The notes beneath the pieces were generated by a model that was given only the letters and a program-made list of their open reading frames with translations, made no database searches and was not told the origin of the DNA. A stretch of 64,000 nt of DNA from Saprospiraceae bacterium (GTDB lineage: Bacteria; Bacteroidota; Bacteroidia; Chitinophagales; Saprospiraceae): positions 124,001-188,000 of the forward strand of contig JADKCF010000005.1 of assembly GCA_016714765.1 (NCBI GenBank), given 5' to 3'. The position numbers were made by a program, and so were the translations under genes. How positions within the stretch are numbered: position 1 is the stretch's first letter; the number at the start of each line of letters is the position of its first letter. This document shows positions 47,727 through 56,929 of the stretch, piece by piece.

Positions 47727-49043
47727 ATGAAATCCTTATTTAATCTTTTAAGTGTACTATTAGTGACTTTATTTGTGACTAATCTATCGGCTCAGATTCA
47801 ATATACCAGGGCCAACAATCAAAACCGGTATCAATGTTTTTGAACCATCAAAAATGGATCAAAGTAGCTATGACGGGTTCAAACTCAAATTGGAGGTATT
47901 TCACTCAAGGATACCAAAACCTTTCCCATGAAAAATTCAGATACTATTACTGTTGTAGCAAGGAAATTTATCCAATGAGTAATGGTTTAACCTCGCAGTT
48001 GCTAACCTTAATTTTAATGTTCAATTGGGTGATGGTATCAGATTTTCTGGAAAACTATATGGCTGCCAGACACCACAATGAATTTTGGGTGAAAGGCGGA
48101 TATATCCAGATAGACAAATTGCCTATGTTTGGTAGTCCTGAGTGGTATACTAAATACTTTAGAGTAAAATTGGACATATGGAAGTGAACTATGGTGACCA
48201 GCACTTCAGAAGATCAGATGGTGGTAATACAATTTTTAATCCTTTTGCAGAAAACCATCATGGTTGACCAGTTTGCTACCGAAATCGGTGGTGAATTGTA
48301 CATCTATCCTGCAGACGGTTTCATGGCTATGGTAGGTCTTACCAATGGATTGATCAGAAATAATATTCGTGATTATGGTATTTCTCCTGTCATCGGTGCA
48401 GCCAAAGCGGACTCAATCAAAGCTAAAAACCCAACTATCTTATTGAAAGGTGCATATGACAAAACCATGGATGATTTCCGTATCAGATTGAGTGCGTCTA
48501 TGTACCATAATAATTCCTCACTCAAGATCAACCATTTGGAGGAGACAGAACAGGATCCAACTATTTTGGAGTGATGGAAACACCGCTTCTCAATGGTACA
48601 AGCAGAGCATTCAGTGGTAGATTTAGCCCTGGCATGACTAATTCTTTAACAGCCATTATGATCAATCCGTTCGTAAAATTCAGGGTTTCGAATTGTTCGG
48701 AACTTATGAGAACTGCAACAATGGAAAAAAGTCAATGAAAACCTGAGATACGAAGTGCGATAGAAAAACAACACAGATTGCAGTTGAATTGATATACAGA
48801 TTTTTGTCTAACGAACAAGCTTTTATTGGAGCTAGATACAATACAGTAACGAGCAGACTTTCTGGCTACACTACTGATGTAGATGTTACACGTCTTACAT
48901 TTGCAGGAGGTTGGTTCCCTACTAAAAATCTTCTTTTGAAAGGTGAGTTTGTAAACCAAAAATATGAAGGATTCAAAGGTAACGATATCAGAAATGGTGG
49001 TAAATTTAATGGAGTTGTAATAGAGGCCGTTGTCGGATTCTAA
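47727..49043 (+). CDS. Outer-membrane beta-barrel porin-like protein, multiple frameshifts
   Basis: ATG 47727 gives a signal peptide (LFVTNLSAQ) then the frame breaks near 47830. With indels near 47830, 47880, 47970, 48170, 48260, 48515-48540 and 48680-48740, a single beta-barrel can be read. It includes MAARHHNEFWVKGGYIQIDKLP, VNYGDQHFRRSDGGNTIFNP, IGGELYIYPADGFMAMVGL and a C-terminus of NGVVIEAVVGF with a terminal Phe typical of outer-membrane barrels. It has the look of a phosphate or anion-type porin, but the exact family is uncertain. The many breaks are more than in any neighbour, so a pseudogene cannot be excluded. Confidence 0.6.
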
Positions 49044-49090
49044 TGAGTTTTATCTTAACCTGAGATAACACCCTATAAAATAAAAGGTGG

Positions 49091-49128
49091 AAAAGTTGGA
49101 CCTGGAGCAATCCGGGTTCAACTTTTTT
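49091..49128 (+). terminator. Intrinsic terminator after the porin
   Basis: A 16-bp stem with two G-T type mismatches (AAAAGTTGGACCTGGA 49091-49106 and TCCGGGTTCAACTTTT 49111-49126) and a T run. Confidence 0.75.
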
Positions 49129-49160
49129 ATGAATGTCTGATTTTTTTCTATTTTTGTTCC

Positions 49161-49779
49161 ATGATAAAAGTGATTGCACATATCTTGCTTTTTTTTTCCA
49201 TACTTTTTAACCATCCTGGCGGGCAAGCCTATTTTTGACGAAGACGGTAATGAAGTGTGGCTGATCAAAAATACAAGCAGTCTCACCGTAGATGGCAAAA
49301 CCAATATCAATACATTTGAATGTGTAGTGGCGCATTATGGCCGCACTGACACTCTGACATGTACCAAAACAGCAAAGGCAGCTGCAGGATACAAAGTAGT
49401 GAGCAAACTGTTGATACCGATTGAGAACTTTGATTGTCACCACAGGATTATGACCAAGGACTTACAAAAGACCCTAAAGTCAGAAAAATTCCCTCATATG
49501 GTTATTGAATTCAGAAGCTTATCCACACTTCCATCAGCAGTAGGTCATGAAACACTATTCACTGGAAATGCAGATATAAGGCTGGCAGGGGTTACAAAAA
49601 ACTTTACCATCCAGTTTAAATCCAGGAAAATCAATACTAACAATATCGAGATGATCGGAACCAAAGCTATTTTGTTTTCAGATTTTCACCTCATACCTCC
49701 CAGTAAATTGGGTGGAACTATCAAAGTCAAAGATCAGTTGGACGTGGAGTTTAAGCTGATTATGGCCAAAATCAGATAA
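49161..49779 (+). CDS. Second YceI-like protein (start region shifted)
   Basis: About 205 residues. ATG 49161 starts MIKVIAHILLFF, a signal peptide, then leaves frame at a T9 run (49189-49197). With eight T the frame continues into FLTILAGKPIFDEDG and the rest is intact. The mature part has YceI-like features: a NTSSLTVDGKTNINTFEC start and VEFKLIMAKIR at the end. It is longer and more diverged than the first YceI. Convergent with the next gene, 8 bp apart. Confidence 0.75.
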
Positions 49780-49787
49780 GCACCCTT

Positions 49788-50261
49788 TTATTTGACGGCG
49801 TTTACCCAACTAAAAATCATACCTGCAATAGATGACTGGAAGAGACCATAGACCAACCATGTAGCCACCATTTGGAAATCTACGTCCATAGCAGAATATG
49901 TAATCCATAAGATTGGTACCAAAGCTACAAAGGCATAGACTATTCCGAACTCGATGCCTACTTTGATTTTATTGCCTCCAAACATTTTTCTGAATCTGTT
50001 CCAGAAAACAGCCAGCGATAAAGCCAGAATAAAAGGATGAAGGTAAAAGTAAAAATCTCTGCTTCCGTCTGAATTAAAAATAGGGTTGATATAGTCGACA
50101 AAAAAATTTGGATTAAGTCTGATGGCCAGATATAGACCTCCGTAACTGGCTATGAAAATGGCAAGTCCTCCTACTAACGTGTTCTTAAGTATTTCTTTGG
50201 CATTTCTACGAATCCTGTCTATCCAGATATCTGCCTCGTCGATGTGTGTCGGATGTTCCAT
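49788..50261 (-). CDS. DUF-type membrane protein, unknown
   Basis: 157 residues with four hydrophobic helices (about 27-47, 72-92, 98-116, 128-150). It starts with an acidic, soluble N-terminus (HIDEADIWIDRIRRN). No family recognised. The ppx gene ends 69 bp upstream of its start, so it may be the last gene of that operon. Confidence 0.6.
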   Translation of the reverse strand: MEHPTHIDEADIWIDRIRRNAKEILKNTLVGGLAIFIASYGGLYLAIRLNPNFFVDYINPIFNSDGSRDFYFYLHPFILALSLAVFWNRFRKMFGGNKIKVGIEFGIVYAFVALVPILWITYSAMDVDFQMVATWLVYGLFQSSIAGMIFSWVNAVK

Positions 50262-50330
50262 GATTTATATAATTGTAGGGTAAATTTAGATGAATTCAAT
50301 CAATATTTTAATATTTCGATAGTAAACATC

Positions 50331-51241
50331 CTAAAAACTAAGCATTTCATGTATAACACCTTCCTTTAGAGCATACGGTGAGACTAAAATGGACTGAGGT
50401 CTGATCAGGTCCACTATTATTTTTTTTAAGGCCATACCCACTACTATAAGTTTGATTCTCTCCGGTGGTAATCCCTGCAGCATGGCCCTTTCGGTTTCAT
50501 CTGCGTTTATAATGATATCATGAAGGTCATAAAATTGTTGCACATCTATATGGCTGATTTCATGATGACTTATTTCATATCCTGACATAGATTGTAAGAT
50601 CTCAAAAGATCCTGAAGCTCCGGCCAGAAAGGCAGGCTTATGTTCCTTAATATGTGCTATCATATCGGCGATGGTTTCCAAAACGTAGGTTTTCAGAGCC
50701 TCCAGTTCGCTGAGAGTAATAGGATCCGACTTGTGAAACAGCTCGTGCAGGATACCTACACCCAGAGGATAGCTGTTGGACCATGCCTTTTTACCTTCTT
50801 TTATCAGAATGAATTCCGTGCTGCCACCTCCTATATCCATTATCAGGTGTGTTCCTGTTTGCATACCGTCCAGGAGAAGCATTCCTTTATAGATAAGATC
50901 AGCCTCCCTGATACCATCTATGATGTCTATTTTAGTTCCTAAAATATCTTCAGCCGGGCTTATGAATTCCATCCTGTTGCTTGCTTTTCTGAGTACAGCT
51001 GTACCTATTACCTTCAGTTGGGGACCTCGATAGGTAGTCAGAATTTTTTTAAAATCTTGTATCGTCTCCAGACCGGAGATTATTTTTCCTTTTTTATTAC
51101 ATCTACACCTCCATCCGAAAGACCGGTAAATACCCTTTTACGAAGCAATGTTTCGAAGCTCCCTTGTTCCGTTACGTTTACTATCAATAGATGAAATGTA
51201 TTGGATCCAAGGTCTATAACAGCATTTACTTTGTTGTTCAT
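50331..51241 (-). CDS. Ppx/GppA exopolyphosphatase (one frameshift)
   Basis: About 303 residues. ATG 51241 (MNNKVNAVIDLGSNTFHLL) is chosen because it directly follows the lipoprotein stop. The acetate/sugar kinase fold motifs are visible: AVIDLGSNTFHL (phosphate 1) and IMDIGGGSTEFILI (phosphate 2). The frame stops at 51080; adding one A in the run gives VIKKGKIISGLETIQDFKKILTT, and the sequence then leads into the second frame. It hydrolyses polyphosphate or pppGpp. The single missing A is likely a sequence error. Confidence 0.88.
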
Positions 51242-51242
51242 T

Positions 51243-51758
51243 TTATTGTTGCGGTATGGTTCCGCGAGCTTGCTGAGCCACATTTGCATAAAAATTGACC
51301 CCTGCATCAGTCATGTAATTGGCATAGATAGGCTTATTGGTCTTGTCCACGAATACATAAAACTTACAATAATTGGTAAGATATACATCCACATCATATA
51401 CAATTTCCCCTTTTATCTGAAAAAATTTCCTTCCTATAGGTTTACAATCTTTAGGAATTCTTACGAGAGGCCTCTTGAAATCAATAAAACTGATATTCTG
51501 GTCGATTGCGTTATCTTCTGACTGACTAAGACTAAAAGGCAGCTTGTGGAATATATAATCCACATATGTACATTCATTGAGGAGTTTGACCATGACCTGC
51601 TCAGGTACTCCCGGTATCTCTGGGCCTGTAGTTTCTGGTGCAGTGACTGTGGCATTCGGTTTTGAGGCAGTAGGACTGGCTTCTTTTTTGGAATCTCCCT
51701 TACAGGCTATAAGACCTACGATGACTATGCTTAAAACCCATTTTGATACTGATTGCAT
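51243..51758 (-). CDS. Lipoprotein upstream of ppx
   Basis: 171 residues. Lipoprotein signal with VGLIACKGDSKKE (Cys about 19), then a Thr/Pro/Ala-rich linker (SPTASKPNATVTAPETTGPE). The C-terminal domain of about 110 residues carries Cys in LLNECTYVDY, KDCKPI and TNYCKFY. I do not recognise a family. It ends 1 bp before the ppx start and begins 13 bp after the OMP gene, so the three genes form one operon. Confidence 0.65.
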   Translation of the reverse strand: MQSVSKWVLSIVIVGLIACKGDSKKEASPTASKPNATVTAPETTGPEIPGVPEQVMVKLLNECTYVDYIFHKLPFSLSQSEDNAIDQNISFIDFKRPLVRIPKDCKPIGRKFFQIKGEIVYDVDVYLTNYCKFYVFVDKTNKPIYANYMTDAGVNFYANVAQQARGTIPQQ

Positions 51759-51771
51759 GATATTATGTTTT

Positions 51772-52362
51772 TTAAAAATTAAATTCTGATCTTACAGTAA
51801 TAAAATATCCTTTGAGTACACTATTATCGGCGGATGGGTCTTTGTACATGTTGAATAGTGATGAAGTGTAGCGGATAGACATTCCCACCATTTTGTTGAA
51901 CTGAACACCTGCACCGAGGAGCCAACTGACATCGCTTTTTCTAAAGTACTCTTCTTTGTAGCCGGCAGCTTTGGCACTGAAAAGATAGCCGTAAGAAAGA
52001 CCTCCTTCAGCCCTTACCTTATAATAACCTTTATTTTCTATGTACCAGTCTCTAATACTAACAATAAGAGGAAGCTCCACATAATTCAGATTGATCTTAT
52101 CTCCTTCATTGTTATTGAATACTTTCACGGCTGACCCTCTCTGACTAATCAGCATCTCCATTGCAAAATCGAGGGACTTGTTGTTGACATAAGACAATCT
52201 TCCACCGGCACTAACACCTAATTTGTTGAAGCCATAGAGATTATCCCCATCTATCTGAGAGGCATTGGCCCCGACAATAGCAGCAGCTTTAAACCTTTGG
52301 GCAGACATGGGTTGGGCAAAAGCAGCCAACATTACTACGATGAGAATGAAATATTTTATCAT
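51772..52362 (-). CDS. Outer-membrane beta-barrel protein (porin family)
   Basis: 196 residues. Signal peptide about 1-21 (VVMLAAFAQPMSAQ). Eight-strand barrel of the OMP_b-brl_2 type, with alternating aromatic strands such as GVSAGGRLSYVNNKSLDFAMEML and a C-terminal Phe (VRSEFNF). The first gene of the operon with the lipoprotein and ppx. Function unknown. Confidence 0.78.
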   Translation of the reverse strand: MIKYFILIVVMLAAFAQPMSAQRFKAAAIVGANASQIDGDNLYGFNKLGVSAGGRLSYVNNKSLDFAMEMLISQRGSAVKVFNNNEGDKINLNYVELPLIVSIRDWYIENKGYYKVRAEGGLSYGYLFSAKAAGYKEEYFRKSDVSWLLGAGVQFNKMVGMSIRYTSSLFNMYKDPSADNSVLKGYFITVRSEFNF

Positions 52363-52430
52363 TTATTATATTTTTATAATGAAAGGAAACGCAAATATCT
52401 TCCCATTATTGATTTCATGCAGGATCAATG

Positions 52431-52461
52431 TTGTCGTCATCGATTACATTTGTTATATTTG
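52431..52461 (+). promoter_or_regulatory. Promoter of the small gene and MBL operon
   Basis: TTG 52431-52433, a 20-bp spacer and TATATTTG 52454-52461, then ATG 52494. A minus-strand TAAATTTG (52474-52467) could serve the divergent OMP gene. Confidence 0.65.
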
Positions 52462-52493
52462 TCCTGCAAATTTATAATTTATTATCAAATATT

Positions 52494-52772
52494 ATGAATA
52501 AACATACTAAACCCACTTTGCAAAAGCTGGAACAGGTATTCAAAGAACTGGATTATACGGTCAGATATGAAAAAGGGACCTTCAATTCAGGCTATTGTAT
52601 TGTTGAAAATTCAAAAATTGCGGTAGTCAATAAATTTTTTGACACTGATGCTAGAGTAGGTGTTTTGATGGATATTTTGTCGGTGATATTAGAAGATGAC
52701 AGGATACTTACTGAAAAATCACGCCTGCTATACAGACACCTTTTAAAAAGTCAGGAAGTCATCCATAAATAA
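52494..52772 (+). CDS. Small conserved hypothetical protein
   Basis: 92 residues from ATG 52494, chosen because the promoter lies at 52431-52461 and a longer frame from 52428 would overlap it. Contains LDYTVRYEKGTFNSGYCIVEN and VVNKFFDTDARVGVLMDIL. Bacteroidota proteins of this size and type are found next to MBL-fold hydrolases, but their function is unknown to me. It starts an operon with the MBL gene (11 bp gap). Confidence 0.65.
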   Translation: MNKHTKPTLQKLEQVFKELDYTVRYEKGTFNSGYCIVENSKIAVVNKFFDTDARVGVLMDILSVILEDDRILTEKSRLLYRHLLKSQEVIHK

Positions 52773-52783
52773 TAGATATTTTT

Positions 52784-53550
52784 ATGAAAATTACCCTACT
52801 CGGTACGGGTACATCTCAAGGCGTCCCCATTATCGGGTGTGATTGTGAAACCTGCACTTCTGCAGATACAAAGGATAAGCGATTGCGATCTTCAGTCCTG
52901 GTGAACCATAATGGATTTAATATACTTATAGACGCAGGACCTGATTTAAGGCAACAAATGCTTGCCCATCATGTGTCACGGTTGGATGCCATCTTACTCA
53001 CCCATGAGCACAATGACCATATCATAGGTATGGATGATATCCGCCCGTTCAATTTCCGTCAAGGAATGGTGATGCCAGTATACGGACTAAACCGAGTTCT
53101 CGATAATGTCAAATCCAAGTTTGCCTATATTTTTGAATCATATCCATACCCCGGCGCTCCCAGAGTCATTTGCCATGAGATATCCGGCAATGGCCAGTAC
53201 GAAATATTTCCAAATTTATTTTTACACACTATCAATGTCATGCATGGGAGCCTTCCGATTTTAGGTTACAGGATTGGAAATTTTGCATACATTACAGATG
53301 CATCATATCTGGATGATGAGGCCATATCATCGCTGAGGGGACTGGAAGTATTGGTGATCAATGCTCTTCAGTTCAGAAAACATTACTCTCATTTTACTTT
53401 TGAAGAAGCTGTGGATATGGCACAAAAATAGGAGCATCCATGACATATCTGACACATTTGTCACATGAATTAGGACAATACTCCATCCTGGCTGCAAAAT
53501 GCCCTGCCGGTATTCTTCCTTCTTATGACGGACTTAGTATAGAAATATAA
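52784..53550 (+). CDS. MBL-fold metallohydrolase (one frameshift)
   Basis: About 255 residues. Metallo-beta-lactamase fold with LTHEHNDHIIGMDD (HxHxDH, about residues 74-81), IGCDCETC and YITDASYLDD. This resembles the PhnP-like or LipB-adjacent MBL hydrolases that act on cyclic phosphates. The frame stops at 53431; adding one A in the run near 53427 gives MAQKIGASMTYLTHLSHELG, and the C-terminus ends LPSYDGLSIEI at 53550. So it is a sequence error, not loss. Confidence 0.85.
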
Positions 53551-53737
53551 TAAGACCTACCTGGGCTGTGCTTTTGAATTCAGGACATCAGAATCCTACC
53601 GGGAAGACTGTTACTAAAGCCAGATATGGAGTTACGGGGTCATCCTAAACAAATCAGTTTGTGTTATTTGTAAAATTGTTTGGAATTACAACAATATTTG
53701 CTTAATATTGTCTTATCTATTGCCTAACTGTCATATT

Positions 53738-54694
53738 ATGAAGTGGATTGTATCTATAGTTTTATTTAGTTTGTGTCTGATATCACACGGGCAGCAAAGA
53801 CCTCAGTTTACTCAATATATGCTCAACAAATACTCCGAAAATCCAGCTTATGGAGGACTGGAGAGATCTCTCAGCATATTTTCTTCTTTCAGAGACCAGT
53901 ATAGTGCCTTTCCCGGCAATCCACGAACCTTCTATGTCGGGGCTGATATGCCATTTTACCTATGGAATGGGGCCATAGGTTTAACATTTTTCAACCAAAG
54001 AGCAGGTGTATTCAGTAATTCTAATTTTAAAGTTTCATATAACTATGTGATGGGTACCCCTGTTGGCTTTTTAAGCTTTGGCGGTAGGGTAGGGCTTGAT
54101 TTTCTTTCTGTTGATGGCAGCGGCATCATTACTCCAGACGGAAATTATGAAGGTGTCATCAATCATAATGACCCGCTGCTGGGAGTCACGACGTATACCG
54201 GTGCCGGCCCATCATGGGAAGTTGGTAGTTACTTTATGGGGCGAAACATAGAAGTTGGTGTCACCGTCTCAGAGCTTCCGGTACATGAGTACAGTATTGG
54301 GGACGGTAAATACCTGAGAGACATGACCTTTTCATTATTTGCACAGTACAAGTACAGGCTAAATGATTTGTTGGTGTTAAGACCATCGATGCTGGTGAAA
54401 GGAGACCGTGCCGTTATTCAGGGAGATCTGGGTGTTTCTGCTACATACAACAAAAATCTAATTTTCGGTGCCAACCTCAGAGGATATAATACTACTTCTC
54501 TAGATGCTTTTTCAGTCATCATAGGCACCAACCTTGGTAAAAAATATGTAGTGTCATATAGTTATGATTTTGGATTGTCAGCCTTGCGTACATTTCATCA
54601 GGGTACCCATGAAATCATGCTCTCCTATAATATGCAGCGCCTGATAGGTCTGGGACTTCCCCCGAAAATAATATACAATCCAAGAGATTTGTGA
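53738..54694 (+). CDS. Type IX secretion membrane protein, PorP/SprF family
   Basis: 318 residues from ATG 53738, chosen because a clear signal peptide follows (MKWIVSIVLFSLCLISHGQ). Outer-membrane barrel family of PorP/SprF with hallmark RPQFTQYMLNKYSENPAYGG at the start, and a C-terminal MLSYNMQRLIGLGLPPKIIYNPRDL. SprF-type proteins secrete or anchor partners, often specific substrates with type B sorting domains. It lies 258 bp upstream of gldK-N, in the same orientation. Confidence 0.9.
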   Translation: MKWIVSIVLFSLCLISHGQQRPQFTQYMLNKYSENPAYGGLERSLSIFSSFRDQYSAFPGNPRTFYVGADMPFYLWNGAIGLTFFNQRAGVFSNSNFKVSYNYVMGTPVGFLSFGGRVGLDFLSVDGSGIITPDGNYEGVINHNDPLLGVTTYTGAGPSWEVGSYFMGRNIEVGVTVSELPVHEYSIGDGKYLRDMTFSLFAQYKYRLNDLLVLRPSMLVKGDRAVIQGDLGVSATYNKNLIFGANLRGYNTTSLDAFSVIIGTNLGKKYVVSYSYDFGLSALRTFHQGTHEIMLSYNMQRLIGLGLPPKIIYNPRDL

Positions 54695-54871
54695 CAAGAT
54701 TCACTTCAAATCAATAATATTTAAATCTTTTGTATTTATATAATGAAATAATTATATATGAAGGCTAATTTTATTTTGCAGTTTGCACAATATCAGGTTG
54801 AATTCTTCGTTATAAATGAGCTAAAGAGTTTTTCGTAGATAAAAATATTTTAAAAAACGAATTTAAAATAG

Positions 54872-54901
54872 TTGTAGTTTTAAAATAGTCAATTATCTTT
54901 A
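54872..54901 (+). promoter_or_regulatory. Promoter of the gldKLMN operon
   Basis: TTG 54872-54874, a 19-bp spacer, TATCTTTA 54894-54901, and ATG 54953. The region 54695-54871 shows nothing else. Confidence 0.55.
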
Positions 54902-54952
54902 CGGCGCTTTATTCCGAAGCCCATGTTTTTATAGGTAAAATCGCTAAAAGAA

Positions 54953-56185
54953 ATGAAAAGTTTATCAAGTTTAATTGTATTACTATTCACCGTTATGCTC
55001 ATAACCTCTTGTGGTAAGCAGGAATCAGGTCAGTTGACCGGGGTTCAGCTTAGACCAAAGTGGGGAGGTTTCAATCCATTTGGTATGGTTTACGTTCCTT
55101 CCGGTACACTGACGATAGGTCAAAGTGATCAGGATGTTTTCTCGACTTATGCCCAAAGACAAAAAAATCTGTCCATCTCAGGGTTTTTTATGGATGATAC
55201 CGAAATCACCAATAATGAGTACCGTCAGTTTGTTTATTGGGTCAGAGACTCCACAGCACATGAACTCTTGGGCAACAAAAAAACAGATGATTTCGACAAT
55301 GAAACCGTTGACTGGGAGGTAGAACTCGATTTTAGTGATGAGACATTGGGCGAGATGTACTACCAGGGAGATATGGCTTTTGAAGGTAAAAGGGAGTTGG
55401 ACTATGCAGGTTTAAAGTATAAGTACCAGTGGATTGACTGGCAGAAAGCAGCACACAACAAGGCTGCCACCCGAACATCCATTATCAATAAGGCAGAAGT
55501 TAAAGTGTTTCCTGACACATTGTGCTGGATCAGAGACTTTACATATTCTTACAATGAGCCACAGGCAAGAAACTATTTCTGGCACCCTGCATTCGATGAT
55601 TATCCGGTAGTGGGTGTCAATTGGAAGCAGGCTACCGCTTTTTGCCACTGGAGAACCAAGCTTTGGAATCAGTACAAGCAGGAAGAACCAAACACAGAAG
55701 TGTTCAGATTGCCTTCTGAGGCAGAGTGGGAATACGCTGCCAGAGGTGGACATGATATTTCTCCATATCCATGGGGAGGCCCTTATATCAGAAATGCTAA
55801 AGGCTGTTTACTGGCCAACTTCAAACCAGGAAGAGGAAATTATCCAGAGGATGGTGGTATGACCACTGTAAAAGCGGATGCCTATTTCCCCAATGACTAT
55901 GGTCTTTTCTGTATGGCAGGTAATGTTTCTGAATGGACTTCTTCAGCTTTTCATGAAAATGCATATGACCACGAACATGACCTGAATTCTGATTACAGAT
56001 ATGATGCGGCTGACAGCGACCCGGAAGCATACAAAAGAAAAGTACTCCGTGGAGGATCATGGAAAGATATTTCTTATTACTGCCAGACAGGTACCAGGAG
56101 CTGGGAGTTTCAGGATACTGCCAAATCTTACATAGGATTCAGATGTGTGATCACGTATCTGGGTAGATCTATCAATGATTTTTAA
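54953..56185 (+). CDS. gldK: Gliding/T9SS lipoprotein GldK (PorK)
   Basis: 410 residues. Lipobox LITSCG (Cys20). SUMF1-like fold (formylglycine-generating enzyme-like) without the catalytic role: FGMVYVPSGTLTIGQSD, RLPSEAEWEYAARGG, GNVSEWTSSAF and KVLRGGSWKD. GldK forms rings with GldN at the outer membrane in the T9SS motor-coupled complex. Longer than the usual GldK core, with an insert around residues 110-190. First gene of gldKLMN. Confidence 0.93.
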   Translation: MKSLSSLIVLLFTVMLITSCGKQESGQLTGVQLRPKWGGFNPFGMVYVPSGTLTIGQSDQDVFSTYAQRQKNLSISGFFMDDTEITNNEYRQFVYWVRDSTAHELLGNKKTDDFDNETVDWEVELDFSDETLGEMYYQGDMAFEGKRELDYAGLKYKYQWIDWQKAAHNKAATRTSIINKAEVKVFPDTLCWIRDFTYSYNEPQARNYFWHPAFDDYPVVGVNWKQATAFCHWRTKLWNQYKQEEPNTEVFRLPSEAEWEYAARGGHDISPYPWGGPYIRNAKGCLLANFKPGRGNYPEDGGMTTVKADAYFPNDYGLFCMAGNVSEWTSSAFHENAYDHEHDLNSDYRYDAADSDPEAYKRKVLRGGSWKDISYYCQTGTRSWEFQDTAKSYIGFRCVITYLGRSINDF

Positions 56186-56294
56186 TATTAAATCACCACA
56201 ATCAATAGGCTAAAGAAAGGTACAGAGCGTAAGCTTTGAGATACCCTAAGTAATATCAATTTATTTTTTAACTAATCACAAAATTTAATTAACA

Positions 56295-56879
56295 ATGAGT
56301 TTTTTCAAATCACCTTCATTTAAATATCTTAAAAACCTTTTGATCGGTCTTGGAGCATCTGTTGTAATGATCGGAGCCTTAGGTAAATTGAACAGTACCT
56401 CTTGGGGAGGAATGATGATCACAGCAGGTTTGTTAGTGGAAGCTTTCTTATTTGCTATGTTGGGTATTCTTGGACCAGAAAAAGATTATTACTGGGAAAA
56501 ATTATATCCGGGTTTAGATAAATACCACTCTCACTTAGCTCCACTTACTGCAGGAGAAACTTCAGGTTCTATGCCGAAGGCTCTTAACGCTGATGTTGTG
56601 GAAAACAAATTGGGCGGAATGCTTAGCGAACTTCAGTCTATGTCAAAAAGCCTTGGTTCTTTGAAGGCATTACAGGAAGTAGATTTTTCACAGACTGGTG
56701 ACCAATTAAAAACAATGAATAATTTTTATACCAAGATGAATGATGCTGTTGCAGCTTTAAATTCAAGTGTTGAAGATACCAAGCAGTATCAGGCACAAAT
56801 GGCAAGCCTTAGCAAAAATCTTACTTCTTTAAATGGAGTATATGGTAATATCCTTTCTGCTTACAATGTAAAAGGATAA
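56295..56879 (+). CDS. gldL: T9SS motor protein GldL
   Basis: 194 residues, with two membrane helices (about 14-32 and 36-58) and a cytoplasmic coiled-coil tail (about 95-190). Glu49 in LLVEAF sits at the place of the conserved membrane Glu of GldL motors. The tail is shorter than in many GldL proteins (about 215 or more). GldL with GldM forms the proton-driven motor. It starts 109 bp after gldK, within the same operon. Confidence 0.9.
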   Translation: MSFFKSPSFKYLKNLLIGLGASVVMIGALGKLNSTSWGGMMITAGLLVEAFLFAMLGILGPEKDYYWEKLYPGLDKYHSHLAPLTAGETSGSMPKALNADVVENKLGGMLSELQSMSKSLGSLKALQEVDFSQTGDQLKTMNNFYTKMNDAVAALNSSVEDTKQYQAQMASLSKNLTSLNGVYGNILSAYNVKG

Positions 56880-56929
56880 TCAATCCATTTTAAGAAACAA
56901 ATTTCATTCACAAATAAAAAAGATATAAA

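Noticed and set aside
53551..53737. Possible small gene between the MBL and porP genes
   Set aside because: No start or meaningful open frame; only short GC-richer sequence.
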